Source: JBFLYH01 sp964630235
GTDB lineage: Bacteria > Oederibacteriota > JAAXVQ01 > JAUVAV01
Assembly (NCBI GenBank): GCA_964630235.1
Contig: CAZVUO010000002.1
Coordinates: forward strand, 1 to 64,000
Direction: 5' to 3'
Length of the DNA: 64,000 bases
Positions 1 through 9,600 of the stretch are shown here, piece by piece. The notes under the pieces are model-generated. The model was not told the DNA's origin. It ran no database searches and saw nothing but the letters and a program-made list of their open reading frames with translations. Within the stretch, counting starts at the first letter, position 1; each line of letters starts with the position of its first letter. The position numbers and the translations under genes are program-made.

Positions 1-1402
1 AGGGGGTCCGCGTGAAGGTCGGTGTCGCGGTCCGCGTCGGCGTGAAGGTCGGGGTATCGAGATTGATGACCTCATCCGCGCCGATGTCCCAGGCAGGGCC
101 CAAAGGCCTCGCCTGCAGGTCAATATCGTTGGAAAAAGCCAGGTAGGCGTCAGACGACAGGTCGGTCCCCGCGTTCCGGGCGCCGGTATCCCCGGTCTGC
201 AGGTGGAAATTGCCCGCCGAGGGGTTGACGAAACTCACGGTCGTCGAATTCTTGGAGTGAGCGCCCGGCGCGTCGGCAGGCAGATCGGAAAGATTGTAAT
301 CCGAAGCCGCAGCAAAAGCACCGTCGTAACCGTCATCGCAGTCCTGAGCCACCGTATTTTTAACCACGGCCGTGCCTGATTCCAAATAGATCCCGACCGC
401 GCAGTTGACCAGGGTGTTGTTGTAGCAAAACACCATGATATTGGCGTTGTGCACATAGATGCCGCCCAGGTCGGTGTTCCAGTCAAAATCATAGAACACA
501 TTGTTCCACAACTTCACTTCCCCGTCGCCGCCACTGCTGTCCGATATTTCAATGGCGCTGTTGTAATTGACCGACCCTGTGGCCTGGCCTTGAAAAATGC
601 AGTGGGATATCCGGTGATCCAGGGTGCCTGAACACGGGATCCAGATCAGCGGCCAGCTGTCATGCGTATTGTCGGCGAATTTGAACTGGACCCCTTCGAG
701 CCTGAAATAGGATTGCTGGATGTCGAGGGGATTGCTGTACGTGCATTCCATCGTATAGGCGCTGGCGCTCCAGGCGCCAGTATGCCGCTGGCTGGTCCCG
801 ACCTCAGTGGCCAGGTACGGCGTGTAGACCCTGATATAGTTCGCGGAACCGGTCGTCCAACCATCGAAATTGGCCCATTCGGTATCCACGTCATCCGCAT
901 AGCAGGCGATGTTCCAAACAAAATTATTGGCAGGCAGATCGCACCCGTCGGTCCAGCTGTCGAAGTAGTCCAGACCGGATGGAAGCCCTGGATTTTCAGT
1001 TCCGTTCTCCGCCTCCGCCAACGAGGTGTAGGCCCGGTAGATCGCCCAGGCCGTGGTGGGGCTTAAAGTGTCCGTCGGAAGTCCTCCGGATTCATCCCTG
1101 ACCGTATACGTCCTGGAATTGGTCCGGCCGTGGATGAACGACCAGGAATCCATCGCGGCATCATCGTCGCTGTCATAGAGCAGGACATCACCGACGCCGA
1201 CCATGAGCGGGAGTTGGTTGGAAAAAGAGGCAACGCCGTTGTCAAGAGAAAGGGTGTTGGAGGAACCGCCCGAGGCCAGGACCGCGGTATTATCCGGCCC
1301 CACGGAACGGTAGATCATGGTCGCGGCCCAGGCCGGACCTGCGCACAGGCAGAGTAGCAGCCCCCAGGCGGTCCAGACGGCTTTCAGGCGTTTTCGCGGC
1401 AT
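1..1402 (-). CDS. Secreted beta-helix-like protein with Thr-Pro repeats (C-terminus cut by window edge)
   Basis: The frame is open from an ATG at 1402 to the left edge, about 467 codons with no stop, so the C-terminus is missing. GGAGGGG lies just before the ATG. Residues 1-26 form a signal peptide (MPRKRLKAVW, then a Leu-rich core ending PAWA). The middle, about residues 260-410, is rich in short Asn/Val/Gly strands such as NNVFYDF, NANIMVF and VVKNTVAQ, typical of right-handed parallel beta-helix (pectin-lyase-like) surface proteins. It then reads WDIGADE, a motif often seen at the end of such helices, and from about residue 452 switches to Thr-Pro repeats (TPTFTPTRTATPT). The next gene, on the same strand, has the same repeat followed by a sorting-like domain, so a similar tail probably lies beyond the edge. 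No catalytic residues can be assigned. Export and surface location are inferred. Confidence 0.8.
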   Translation of the reverse strand, partial: MPRKRLKAVWTAWGLLLCLCAGPAWAATMIYRSVGPDNTAVLASGGSSNTLSLDNGVASFSNQLPLMVGVGDVLLYDSDDDAAMDSWSFIHGRTNSRTYTVRDESGGLPTDTLSPTTAWAIYRAYTSLAEAENGTENPGLPSGLDYFDSWTDGCDLPANNFVWNIACYADDVDTEWANFDGWTTGSANYIRVYTPYLATEVGTSQRHTGAWSASAYTMECTYSNPLDIQQSYFRLEGVQFKFADNTHDSWPLIWIPCSGTLDHRISHCIFQGQATGSVNYNSAIEISDSSGGDGEVKLWNNVFYDFDWNTDLGGIYVHNANIMVFCYNNTLVNCAVGIYLESGTAVVKNTVAQDCDDGYDGAFAAASDYNLSDLPADAPGAHSKNSTTVSFVNPSAGNFHLQTGDTGARNAGTDLSSDAYLAFSNDIDLQARPLGPAWDIGADEVINLDTPTFTPTRTATPTFTRTP

Positions 1403-1513
1403 GACCCCTCCAAGGCACGGCTTAAGTATATCAATCCTAAATCAAGGGGACCAGAATTAAACTCGTTTTGTTACGCGGAGCGGCAAGGGTGGGGGTGGAG
1501 CGTTCGGACCGGG

Positions 1514-2689
1514 TCAGCGTCTGATCTTGGTGATCACGAACTTTTTTATCGGCGAGATGATCTCCCAACCGGCTGTCTTGATCTTCACCTGGCAGAGGTA
1601 CACCCCCGGCGCCGCGTTCCGTATGTTCCAGAGCGTGCGCTCATGCCCCGCGCCGGGTTTGGTCTCGCGCAGGGTCTTCACGGGCTCTCCCAGCAGATTG
1701 TAAATCGCTATCTCCACTTCTCCGTGGCCGGCCAGCGGATAGTAATAATAAAAATAAAGCGTGTCGCCGGTAGCCGGCTGCGGATAGACCACAACCTCCC
1801 GCGTCTGCCAGAGCACCCGGGTACTGGTTGGCGTGATGGTCGGCGTGGAGCTGATGGTGGGAGTAACCGTGAAGGTCGGCGTGATCGTCGAGGTAGGGCT
1901 GATGGTGAACGTGGGCGTGATCGTGGGGGTCGGGGTAATGGTCGGGGTCACTGTGTAAGTGGGGGATATCGTGTAGGTCGGGCTCGCCGTGCGGGTCGGC
2001 GTGGCAGTGCCGGTACGGGTGGGCGTGGCCGTAACCGTGGGCGTTGGGGTGCGCGTGAGCGTGGCGGTCACGGTCGGTGTCGTGGTATGGGTGGGCGTGG
2101 CCGTCGGCGTGGCCGTGGACGTGGGCGTGGCGGTCCAGGTCGGGGTGGCTGTCCGCGTGGCTGTGGAGGTGAATGTCGCGGTCTGGGTCGGGGTGTCCGT
2201 CGGCGTGGTCGTAAACGTGGGCGTGGCGGTCCAGGTCGGCGTGTCCGTCGGCGTGGCTGTGGAGGTGGAGGTCGCGGTCTGGGTCGGGGTGTCCGTCGGC
2301 GTGGCCGTGAATGTGGGCGTGGCGGTCCAGGTCGGCGTGTCCGTCGGCGTGACCGTGAATGTGGGCGTCACGGTACAGGTCGGCGTGGCTGTGCGCGTGA
2401 ACGTGGGCGTCGCGGTAGAGGTCGGTGTGGCTGTGCGCGTGAATGTGGGCGTGACGGTACAGGTCGGCGTGGCCGTGCGCGTGAATGTGGGTGTCACGGT
2501 ACAGGTCGGCGTGGCCGTGCGGGTGGCTGTCCGCGTCCAGGTCGCCGTGGGTGTATCGGTGATGGTCGCAGACTCCGTGACCGTCAAGGTCGGCGTGTCG
2601 GTCGGCGAAGCAGCCCAGGCCCGGCCGGCGCCTGTGCCGCCCAGCAGGCCGAACAAAACCACTATGTATGTTGCGCGCCGCATCAGCAT
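1514..2689 (-). CDS. Secreted Thr-Pro-repeat protein with C-terminal FlgD/T9SS-type sorting-like domain
   Basis: About 391 residues. The start chosen is the ATG at 2689, preceded by GGGGCTCC. An in-frame ATG at 2713 sits at the predicted transcription start and would add eight residues. A signal peptide (MLMRRATYIVVLFGLL ending AWA) is followed by about 260 residues built almost only of Thr-Pro-x-Thr units (TPTFTRTATPTCTVTPTFT), likely an extended or glycosylated stalk. The last 90 residues form a beta-sandwich-like domain with the hallmarks of FlgD-like/type IX secretion sorting domains: VVVYPQPATG, then AIYNLLGEPVKTL, then GAGHERTLWNIRN, APGVYLCQV and a basic end KKFVITKIRR. Known members of this domain family direct surface attachment. 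Here that role is inferred, supported by the SprA-like protein encoded nearby. Confidence 0.85.
   Translation of the reverse strand: MLMRRATYIVVLFGLLGGTGAGRAWAASPTDTPTLTVTESATITDTPTATWTRTATRTATPTCTVTPTFTRTATPTCTVTPTFTRTATPTSTATPTFTRTATPTCTVTPTFTVTPTDTPTWTATPTFTATPTDTPTQTATSTSTATPTDTPTWTATPTFTTTPTDTPTQTATFTSTATRTATPTWTATPTSTATPTATPTHTTTPTVTATLTRTPTPTVTATPTRTGTATPTRTASPTYTISPTYTVTPTITPTPTITPTFTISPTSTITPTFTVTPTISSTPTITPTSTRVLWQTREVVVYPQPATGDTLYFYYYYPLAGHGEVEIAIYNLLGEPVKTLRETKPGAGHERTLWNIRNAAPGVYLCQVKIKTAGWEIISPIKKFVITKIRR
1830..2612. repeat. Imperfect tandem repeat encoding Thr-Pro units
   Basis: About 780 bp of near-tandem DNA made of 18-42 bp units (plus-strand core GTCGGCGTGGCC with variants) inside the Thr-Pro-repeat gene. 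Because the units are multiples of three and avoid stops, unrelated frames on both strands are also open for hundreds of codons. Copy number is likely variable by slippage or recombination. Confidence 0.85.
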
Positions 2690-2718
2690 GGAGCCCCTGA
2701 ACAGATCCGTCATTTTTT

Positions 2719-2748
2719 AGTATAGCAACCGGTTGCTTGAAAAGGCAA
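2719..2748 (-). promoter_or_regulatory. Sigma70-type promoter with palindromic spacer
   Basis: On the minus strand TTGCCT (2748-2743), an 18-bp spacer and TATACT (2724-2719) lie upstream of the Thr-Pro-repeat gene. The spacer holds a perfect 14-bp palindrome AGCAACCGGTTGCT (2724-2737), whose AACCGGTT centre resembles LacI/GalR-family operators. It would be ideally placed for a repressor. The promoter is inferred from motif match only. Confidence 0.5.
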
Positions 2749-2788
2749 GTATTCAGGTCCTGGGAACGAGCAGGGACGCGTGTGGAGG

Positions 2789-3523
2789 CTAGCGGATCAC
2801 GTTCTCCAGCGCCCCGATGGCGTCGCATTCCACGCGCACGGCGTCGCCGGACTGCACGGGGCCCACGCCCGGAGGCGTGCCGGTCAGGATCAGGTCCCCG
2901 GGCAGCAAGGTCATGATGCGGGAGACGAAAGACACGATCTCCCCGACGCTGAAAATACAATCCGCGGTCAAACCGCGCTGCTTGAGCTGGCCGTTCAGGT
3001 AGGTCCGGATTTCGAGCTGGCCGGGATCCAGTCCCGTGGCCACGCACGGCCCGACCGGGCAGAATCCATCGAATCCCTTGGCGCGGGTCCACTGACCGTC
3101 CTGTTTTTGCAGGTCCCGGGCGGTGATATCATTGGCCAGCGTATAGCCCAGCACATGGTCCAGCGCTTGTTCCTCGGAGATGTTCCGGCCTCCGCGCTTC
3201 ACGACCACGGCCAGCTCGCCCTCGTACTCCACGTGCCGGCTCATGTCCGGGTAGTCAACGGGATCACCCGGCCCGGCCAGGGCGGTCGGGGGCTTCAGAA
3301 ACACCAGCGGGACTTCGGGAACGGGCATGCGGAGTTCCCGCGCGTGAGAGTGGTAATTCAATCCGATGCAGATGATCTTGGAAGGCTCTGCCGGCGGGAG
3401 CAAGGCGACGGGTTCCGGAAGCCGCAGCCCGGTGGGACGGAAGTCTCCGTCCGGATGGGGTTCGAGCGCGAAAAATCCGCGGGCATCCCGGGCGGCCCAG
3501 GCGGCGGACTCGCCTTGCTTCAC
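2789..3523 (-). CDS. Fumarylacetoacetate hydrolase (FAH) family protein
   Basis: 244 residues from a GTG at 3523. The FAH fold is clear: IICIGLNYHSHA, then HVEYEGELAVVV (a metal-binding Glu pair), then NDITARDLQ (the metal-binding Asp), GFDGFCPVGP and TGTPPGVGP near the end. The family catalyses hydrolysis, decarboxylation or isomerisation of 2-oxo acids such as 2-hydroxyhepta-2,4-dienedioate, with Mg or Mn. The exact substrate cannot be told here. The GTG has no ribosome site. A good one, AAGGAG (3551-3546), sits seven bases before an in-frame ATT at 3538, which would add IHLYR, and relatives usually begin with a similar strand before this point, so ATT initiation is possible. It follows the binding-protein gene by 17-32 bp, suggesting one transcript. 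Confidence 0.9.
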   Translation of the reverse strand: MKQGESAAWAARDARGFFALEPHPDGDFRPTGLRLPEPVALLPPAEPSKIICIGLNYHSHARELRMPVPEVPLVFLKPPTALAGPGDPVDYPDMSRHVEYEGELAVVVKRGGRNISEEQALDHVLGYTLANDITARDLQKQDGQWTRAKGFDGFCPVGPCVATGLDPGQLEIRTYLNGQLKQRGLTADCIFSVGEIVSFVSRIMTLLPGDLILTGTPPGVGPVQSGDAVRVECDAIGALENVIR

Positions 3524-3555
3524 GCGGTAGAGGTGAATGGGCGCGCTCCTTTTCC

Positions 3556-5190
3556 CTACTTGTATTTCTGGAACCCTTCGGGCACGAACCAGCGTATGAA
3601 ATTGTAGCCGATGCCGGCGAGCGCGGGTTTGATGCCCTGGACCCGGCGGTGCACGGCCGGAAGGCTGTCCGGCACGTACAGAAACACATACGGCAGGTCC
3701 GCGGCGATCAGCTCGTGCACGCGCTGGTAGATCTGGGTGCGCCGGTCGCGGCTGAAAGTCGTCCGGCCGCGTTCCAGCAGGCGGTCAACTTCGGGATTCT
3801 TATACGATACGAAGTTGAACTCGTGCTCGCCGGTTTGGGAGGAATGCCAGATGGAAAAAAGGTCGGGGTCGCGCGCCAGGGACCAGCCCATGAGGACCGC
3901 GTCGAACTTGCGTTTATCAATGAACTCGGACAAAAAGGTGCTCCAGGCAATGATGCGGATGTTGACCTTGATGCCGACCGTCTTGAGCTGCGCCTGGATG
4001 ATGGTGGCGCTCTGTTCGCGGGTGCGGTTGCCCTGGTTGGTCAGCAGGGTGAACTCGACCGGCCGGCCGTTGCGGGTCAGCGTGCCGTCCTTCGCGTAGC
4101 GGTAGCCGGCGGCCACGAGCAGTTCCCTCGCCTTGAGCGGGTCGTACGGCACGGGTTTGATGTCCGGATTGAAAGCCCAGGAACTGGGGGTGAATGGCCC
4201 GGTGGAAACGACACCCAGCCCCTCGAGCACGCCTTTCACCAGGGCCTCCTTGTCAATGGCGTGGGCGATGGCCTGGCGGAAGCGCAGATCGCGGAACATG
4301 TCTTTTTGCAGATTGAAGCCCAGATAGGTGTATTGGTTGGAAACATAGCGGTACTTGTTGAACCGGCGGGCGAATTCGGGCTTGTTTCCTTCCCCGGCGT
4401 ACTGGTTGGGCGTGAGATTCATCAAATCCAGGCCGCCGTTCTGCAGTTCCAGCATTTGCACGGCCATATCGGGGATGACGCGGAAGACAACCCGGTTGAG
4501 ATAGGGCCGGCCCTCGAAATATTCCGGATTGGCCTGCAGGATCACCGACTCCGCCCGCTTCCAGGAAAGAAATTTATAGGGACCGCTGCCGACCGGACGG
4601 AAATTGAAATCGTCGGCTTTGTTGATGTCGCGCCCGGACAGAAGGTGGCGCGGCAGGACCGGCATGCCGCCCAGTTTTTCCAGCGAGGGAGCGAACGGCG
4701 TGCGGTACCAGGCGCGAAAGGTGTGATCGTCCAGCGCCTCGGCGCGTTCAATGTATTCGAAATTGCTGCGGTAGGCGGTCATGACCGCCGGGTCCATGAA
4801 GCGCCCGAGCGTGAACGCGATGTCCCGGGCGGTGAGCGGCCGGCCGTCATGCCACTTGACCCCGCGCTTCAGCTTGAAGGTGACGATTTTGCCGTCCGGC
4901 GAGATCTCCCAGCTTTCCGCCAGCTCGCCCTCCAGATTGAGGTCTTGGTCGTAGCGCAAAAGCGAGTTGAAGATCAGGCCGGTTACGTCGCTGGAGGCGG
5001 AATCCGAGGCCAGAACCGGGTTGAGGATGGCCGGGTCGGCGATCGTGCCCTGCACCAGCACGTCGCCGTAGGCCGGCGGATACTCCCTTCCGGCTTCCGG
5101 CACTTTCTCCAGGCCGGCATTGCGGCCGCAACCGGCCACGGCCAGAATCAGGATGAGGGGCACAAAGGCGGTGCGTGGGTGCCGGCGCAT
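3556..5190 (-). CDS. Peptide/solute-binding lipoprotein, ABC transporter family 5 (OppA/DppA-like)
   Basis: 544 residues. The lipoprotein signal ends in the lipobox VAGC with Cys21, so the protein should be anchored after Lgt/Lsp processing. The SBP_bac_5 fold is recognisable throughout: IFNSLLRYD, ESWEISPDGKIVTFKLKRGVKWHDG, DIAFTLGRFMDP, VGSGPYKF, then DLRFRQAIAHAIDKEALVKGVLEG, and ending FIRWFVPEGFQKYK. The family delivers oligopeptides or other solutes to an ABC permease. No permease or ATPase genes are adjacent, so it may work with a transporter encoded elsewhere. It lies 10 bp downstream of the coaD stop codon, with coaD, this gene and the FAH gene in the same direction. Confidence 0.93.
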   Translation of the reverse strand: MRRHPRTAFVPLILILAVAGCGRNAGLEKVPEAGREYPPAYGDVLVQGTIADPAILNPVLASDSASSDVTGLIFNSLLRYDQDLNLEGELAESWEISPDGKIVTFKLKRGVKWHDGRPLTARDIAFTLGRFMDPAVMTAYRSNFEYIERAEALDDHTFRAWYRTPFAPSLEKLGGMPVLPRHLLSGRDINKADDFNFRPVGSGPYKFLSWKRAESVILQANPEYFEGRPYLNRVVFRVIPDMAVQMLELQNGGLDLMNLTPNQYAGEGNKPEFARRFNKYRYVSNQYTYLGFNLQKDMFRDLRFRQAIAHAIDKEALVKGVLEGLGVVSTGPFTPSSWAFNPDIKPVPYDPLKARELLVAAGYRYAKDGTLTRNGRPVEFTLLTNQGNRTREQSATIIQAQLKTVGIKVNIRIIAWSTFLSEFIDKRKFDAVLMGWSLARDPDLFSIWHSSQTGEHEFNFVSYKNPEVDRLLERGRTTFSRDRRTQIYQRVHELIAADLPYVFLYVPDSLPAVHRRVQGIKPALAGIGYNFIRWFVPEGFQKYK

Positions 5191-5200
5191 ACCAAACCTC

Positions 5201-5695
5201 CTAGGATTTACGGCTGAATTTAGCCTTCAAAAGCGGCACAATCTCGGGCGGCACCAGGTCCGTGATGTCGCCGCCCAGCGCCGCGATTTCCTTAACCAGC
5301 GAAGAACTGATGTAGGTGTATCGCTCGTCGGGCATCATGTAGATGATCTCATAAGCCGGATAGAGCTTCCGGTTTATCTGGGCTTGCTGGAACTCATAGT
5401 CAAAATCCGAGATGGCGCGCAGTCCGCGCAGGGCGATGGTGGCCCCGCGGGAACGCATGTAATCCACCAGCAGTCCTTCGAAAGTGTCCACCTCGATCTG
5501 GCTGGCTTGGGTCAGTCCGCAGACCGCCAGCCGTGCCATCTCCGCCCTTTCTTCCAGCGAAAAAAGGGATTTTTTATGCGTGCTCCCGGCGACAGCCACC
5601 ACGACCTGTCTGAAATTTTCGCTGGAACGCCGGATGAGGTCCAGGTGGCCGGTGGTAATGGGATCAAAGGTGCCGGGATAAATCACGGTTTTCAT
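5201..5695 (-). CDS. coaD: Phosphopantetheine adenylyltransferase
   Basis: 164 residues, normal for CoaD. The start is the ATG at 5695, giving the canonical N-terminus MKTVIYPGTFDPITTGHLDL, which contains the nucleotidyltransferase motif TxGHxD. Also seen are LRGLRAISDFDYEFQ and the C-terminal ISSSLVKEIA motif. It transfers AMP from ATP to 4'-phosphopantetheine, the penultimate step of coenzyme A synthesis in the cytosol. An upstream in-frame ATG at 5758 would add 21 non-homologous residues and is rejected. Confidence 0.97.
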   Translation of the reverse strand: MKTVIYPGTFDPITTGHLDLIRRSSENFRQVVVAVAGSTHKKSLFSLEERAEMARLAVCGLTQASQIEVDTFEGLLVDYMRSRGATIALRGLRAISDFDYEFQQAQINRKLYPAYEIIYMMPDERYTYISSSLVKEIAALGGDITDLVPPEIVPLLKAKFSRKS

Positions 5696-5758
5696 GCGCC
5701 ATCCCCCATTCGCGAACTTGGGGAGAATTATAAAGAAAAAGCCCTGGGGAAACAACAC

Positions 5759-6547
5759 CTATTCGAGGCAGGCATCCACCGGAGGCGCGGGCGGAAGCGG
5801 GTGGGCCATGGGCCAGCGCCGGTCTTCACGGCGCGCCAGAGTGATCACGTCCACCCAGGCGGCGCCGGCCCGCTTCAGGGCCCGGCTGCTCTCGTTAACC
5901 GTGGCTCCGGTGGTGTAAACATCGTCCACCAGCAGCCAGCGGCCTGCGCGCGCCGATTCCGGGGCAGCCAGGCTGCCGCGCAGGTTGCGAAGGCGTTCTT
6001 CCCGCGGCAGGCTGTGCTGAGGGCGGGTGGCCCGTTTGAACCGCAAGCAGGGACGCAGGTTCAGCCCAAGCCGTTTTGCCAGAAAGCCGGCCAGAACCCT
6101 GGCAGGATGCACCTCTTCCCTGCCCCGGGCTGGAACCGGCACGACGCCGTCCCAGTGGTCAGGACCGAAGTGCTTCAGGGCCAGCCGGCGGGCCAGTCCT
6201 GCCAGCTGCCAGCCCAGATCCCCGCCTGGCCGGCGCTTAAATGCTAAAATCGCCAGACGCCAGCTGCCGGCGTACGGCGCCACGGCCCGGGCGCGGTCAA
6301 AGCGCGGCCGCAAGGGCCTGCAGGCCCTGCATTTCCAGGCCGGATGAATGGCGAACAGAGGGTGCGGCGGCAGCCAGCGGCCGCAGCAGTGGCAGATGGG
6401 CCAGGCGGGAAAACGCGGACGGCAGGCCGGGCACAAACCGGCCCACACCCGCCGGCCGGCCGGTGTTCGGCAGACCGGGCAAGCCGGCGGCGCGATCAAG
6501 CCCAGCAGGTGCAGGCCGGCGCTGCGGAACGGAGAAAACAGGCGCAT
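5759..6547 (-). CDS. ComF-family phosphoribosyltransferase-like protein
   Basis: 262 residues. The N-terminal part has the zinc-binding Cys pairs of ComF proteins (PPACPVC, GLCPACR, CHCCG, CRAC), followed by a PRTase fold: VVPVPARGREEVHPAR, then the PRPP-binding loop LLVDDVYTTGATVNES. ComF/GntX proteins act in DNA uptake in naturally competent bacteria but are also found in non-competent ones, and their enzymatic reaction is not settled. The gene lies 63 bp upstream of coaD in the same direction. Confidence 0.9.
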   Translation of the reverse strand: MRLFSPFRSAGLHLLGLIAPPACPVCRTPAGRRVWAGLCPACRPRFPAWPICHCCGRWLPPHPLFAIHPAWKCRACRPLRPRFDRARAVAPYAGSWRLAILAFKRRPGGDLGWQLAGLARRLALKHFGPDHWDGVVPVPARGREEVHPARVLAGFLAKRLGLNLRPCLRFKRATRPQHSLPREERLRNLRGSLAAPESARAGRWLLVDDVYTTGATVNESSRALKRAGAAWVDVITLARREDRRWPMAHPLPPAPPVDACLE

Positions 6548-6675
6548 GCTTGTTGGACCGGCGCGGCCGAAAAACCATTCACGGATTGTTGGGGAACTTC
6601 GAGCACGTGCAAGGCGGACACCGGCGGATCCGAGCCGGTCTTTCCAGGACCTCAGGAGGGTTTTGCGGCGGCCGG

Positions 6676-9600
6676 CTAGAAGATCGCGGTCAGGCCGGCC
6701 TTGATCCTAATCGCATAATAGTCTTTGTCTATTTGCAGGCGGTCAAAATACCACTGATTGGTAATGCCGACGTCCCCTTCCACGTTTTTCCACAGCGAAT
6801 AATTCAGCGTCGTCTCGTTGGTATAGGTGTCCGTATTCCGGGCGCTTCCCGAGGTCTGTTCTTCGCTGACGCGCGCGAAGTCCGCCCGGAAAGAATTCAG
6901 GAGCCTGAAGGATTGCTGGACCTTCAGGATGACGCCGTTAAAGGGCCAGAAATCCGGCAGCTTGATCGGGGTGTTTACGCTCAGGTTATAGGCCAGGGAC
7001 AGCCCCGCCGAATACATGTTATCGTTCACCTTGATGGCCAGCTTGGTGCCGCTCGACCGCTCCGAATTGACGGCGTTAAAGTTCAGGGTGCTGGACAGGT
7101 CGTTGAAAAGCCTGAACGGCAGGGTGGCGGAACTGGTATGCGAGATGGTGCGGGTCGTCGCCACGTCGTTGCGGTCCAGCGTATCGGTGGTCGCGTAGTG
7201 GTAATCCAGGTTCAGCGACTGGAAGGTGAATCCGGGCAGCGTGAAGGGCTGGTTCCAGGTCAGGCCGCTCCCCACGGTCATGGTGTCGGTGGTGATAAAA
7301 TTATCACGCGTGTTCATGTCGCGCTTCCAGTTCGTGGAGTAGTCCGGATTCAGCGTCACGCTCGGGATCAGGTTAAAGGACGTGCTCCAGGAGTCCCGGA
7401 TGTTTTTGGAGTTGATGTACGCATCGTCGAAAAGCTCGTTTTTCTCGCGGAAGGTCAGGGGATTGATGAGCCACAGGTGCTCGAATTGCAGCTGGCTGAT
7501 GGGGTCCAGGCCGAGTTCGGTCCGGTAGGTGGCGGAAACATTGTAGTTGCGGTTCCAGTTCACGCGCGGGATTTGGTTCCAGCCGAAAAGTTCCCCCAGG
7601 GCGATGCCGCTTTGCAGGGAGAGGCTGCCGGGCACCGCGAGGGTATCGTTGACATAATCGCGGGTGTTGGTCATCGCGTACGTCAGGCTGGGCGAGACCA
7701 CGGGCACCGAGACCAGGCTCAGGTTCAGCTTGGCGACCTTTTCCAGGCGCGCGGTGCGGTAGAGATCGGAAAAATACCGGGCATTCACCGTGTTGGTCAG
7801 TTCCTCGTAATACTTGTAGGCCGAGAGATATCCCCGGTCGCTGTTCTGGCTGTAGGTGAAACCGGGACTCAAGCGCAAATAGGCGACGGGGCTGTACGTG
7901 CCCGTGTAGGAATAAATTTCCTCCCGGGTGTGCTTCCAGCGGTCCCAGAGATCCGCGCGGTTGAGCGCGCGGATGCCGTCCGGATCGTACATCCGGTGGT
8001 AATCCTCGTAGCGCAGTTTGCCGGTAAAGGTGGTGGTGCCGATCGGCAGGTTCAGAATCTGGCTGGGCAGGGTGTAGGACAGCGTGGGGGTGGCCTCCTG
8101 GGTCTCCTCGTCAAAGTTGACGTTGTAGCGCTGTTCAATATAGCCGGTGTTTTTGCGGATGCGTTTGGCCGAAAGCGACAGGTCCAGCCCCGGGATCTGA
8201 TTGAACGCGAGATCGCCGGACAGGGTCTCGTTGACCACGTCGGGCACGGCAAAATTATTGGAATAGGCGGGATTGCCGCGGTTCTCAAGCTCGGTGTAAC
8301 TCGCGGTCCGGCTCCAGTTGGCGTGGATCGGCATGAACGGCAGTTTGGTGATGCTGCCGTTCACGCTCTCCTGGGTCACGTGCTGTTTTCCCGACGGCGT
8401 CTCGTCAATCTGGAAAAAGTCGGTGGCAATGTCACGGTAATCCGTGCTCACGGTGAAAATATCCGACAGCCGCGTGCTGGAGGTCACGCGCACGGCCATG
8501 CCCTCCCGGGTTTTGGCGTCGGTCACGCGCAGGCTGTTGATCCAAAGGACCTCCCGCGCGGCCGTGGGATTGGGGTTGAGGACACCCAGGGAAACCTCCT
8601 TGATCTGGTTAAGGCCGAGAATGACGCCGGCTTGGGAAATCCCGAAGCGGCGGCCGTCGCTGCCGTCCAGCTCCACCTTGAACGTGTGCCAGGTCCCGAC
8701 CCGGGCTTCATCCAGAGAGAGTTCGTACTGGTAAAAATTGTTCTGGTCCAGTCCCAGGCGCACGAACAGGCGCCCGCCCGGCGCGGTGACGGTTTTCTTG
8801 AAAACATCCACCCGCAGGTAACGGTAGAAGGAATAGTCAAAGCCCGATGCATCGGTGGAAAGCGTGCGGGTCAGGTAAAAAGCCGGCATGGTGTTGGCGT
8901 CCGGACCCGTGCTTTTCACGACCGCGTACTGATCCAGCATGTACTCCAGTTTGAGGGCGCGTTCGCCCTGCAGCTCTTCCTTTTCATTGTCTTCGTCGTA
9001 GATGTAGAAATGGATGCTCGGCTGGTAGCTGTCATCGGTCTCCTGGCTGATGGCCGTGGCGTTCAGCGAGGAGCCGGGGACCTCGGCGAGAGGAGCGCCG
9101 AACGCGTCCACGGCGCCGGGCGCGACGCGGGGCTGCCACTTGTTGCCGGTCAGCTGGAGGGACTCGATCTGGATATAGCCCGCAGAAGGCGCGGCGCTTT
9201 GGCCGGTGATCCAGAGCCGGGCGTGCTTGACAAAGCTTAAAAAGGTCGGGTCTTGCGGGCTGGTGGCCGTGGGCACCGGATTCCCCCGGCGGCTGGAGAA
9301 ATTGGCCAGGGGTATTTTGTATAGGTTCCAGCCCGGCTGCAGCACGATCTGGTACTCATAATAGCTTTCCGCCCGGTCGAGCTGGTCGTCGTTGTCCAGG
9401 TCTTCGTTGTTCAGCCTGCCGTTGCCCGCGCCCCAATACTGCGCCAGCCCCGGACCGCTGAATCCCGGCTGTGGAACAGACGGAAACGTTCCCCACGGGC
9501 CGCCGGACGGGTCAGTGGCGATGACCGGAGGCACGGCGTAGGGATTGGACATATAGTTCACAATGCCGACGTCGTCATTGGACCCGAGCAGCTGGCGGTC

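Noticed and set aside
1830..2612. CRISPR-like array
   Set aside because: The repeats have no unique spacers of constant length, they are coding and in frame, and no cas genes are present.
1641..3092. 483-codon minus-strand frame giving a His/Asp-rich protein
   Set aside because: It is the Thr-Pro repeat read in another frame, joined to out-of-frame FAH sequence. It has no start signal and no homology. The two plus-strand frames over the repeat are likewise by-products.
6241..9240. 999-codon open frame on the plus strand opposite the SprA-like gene
   Set aside because: GC-rich codon bias of the real minus-strand gene keeps this antisense frame open. Its composition is unlike a folded protein and it runs through comF as well.
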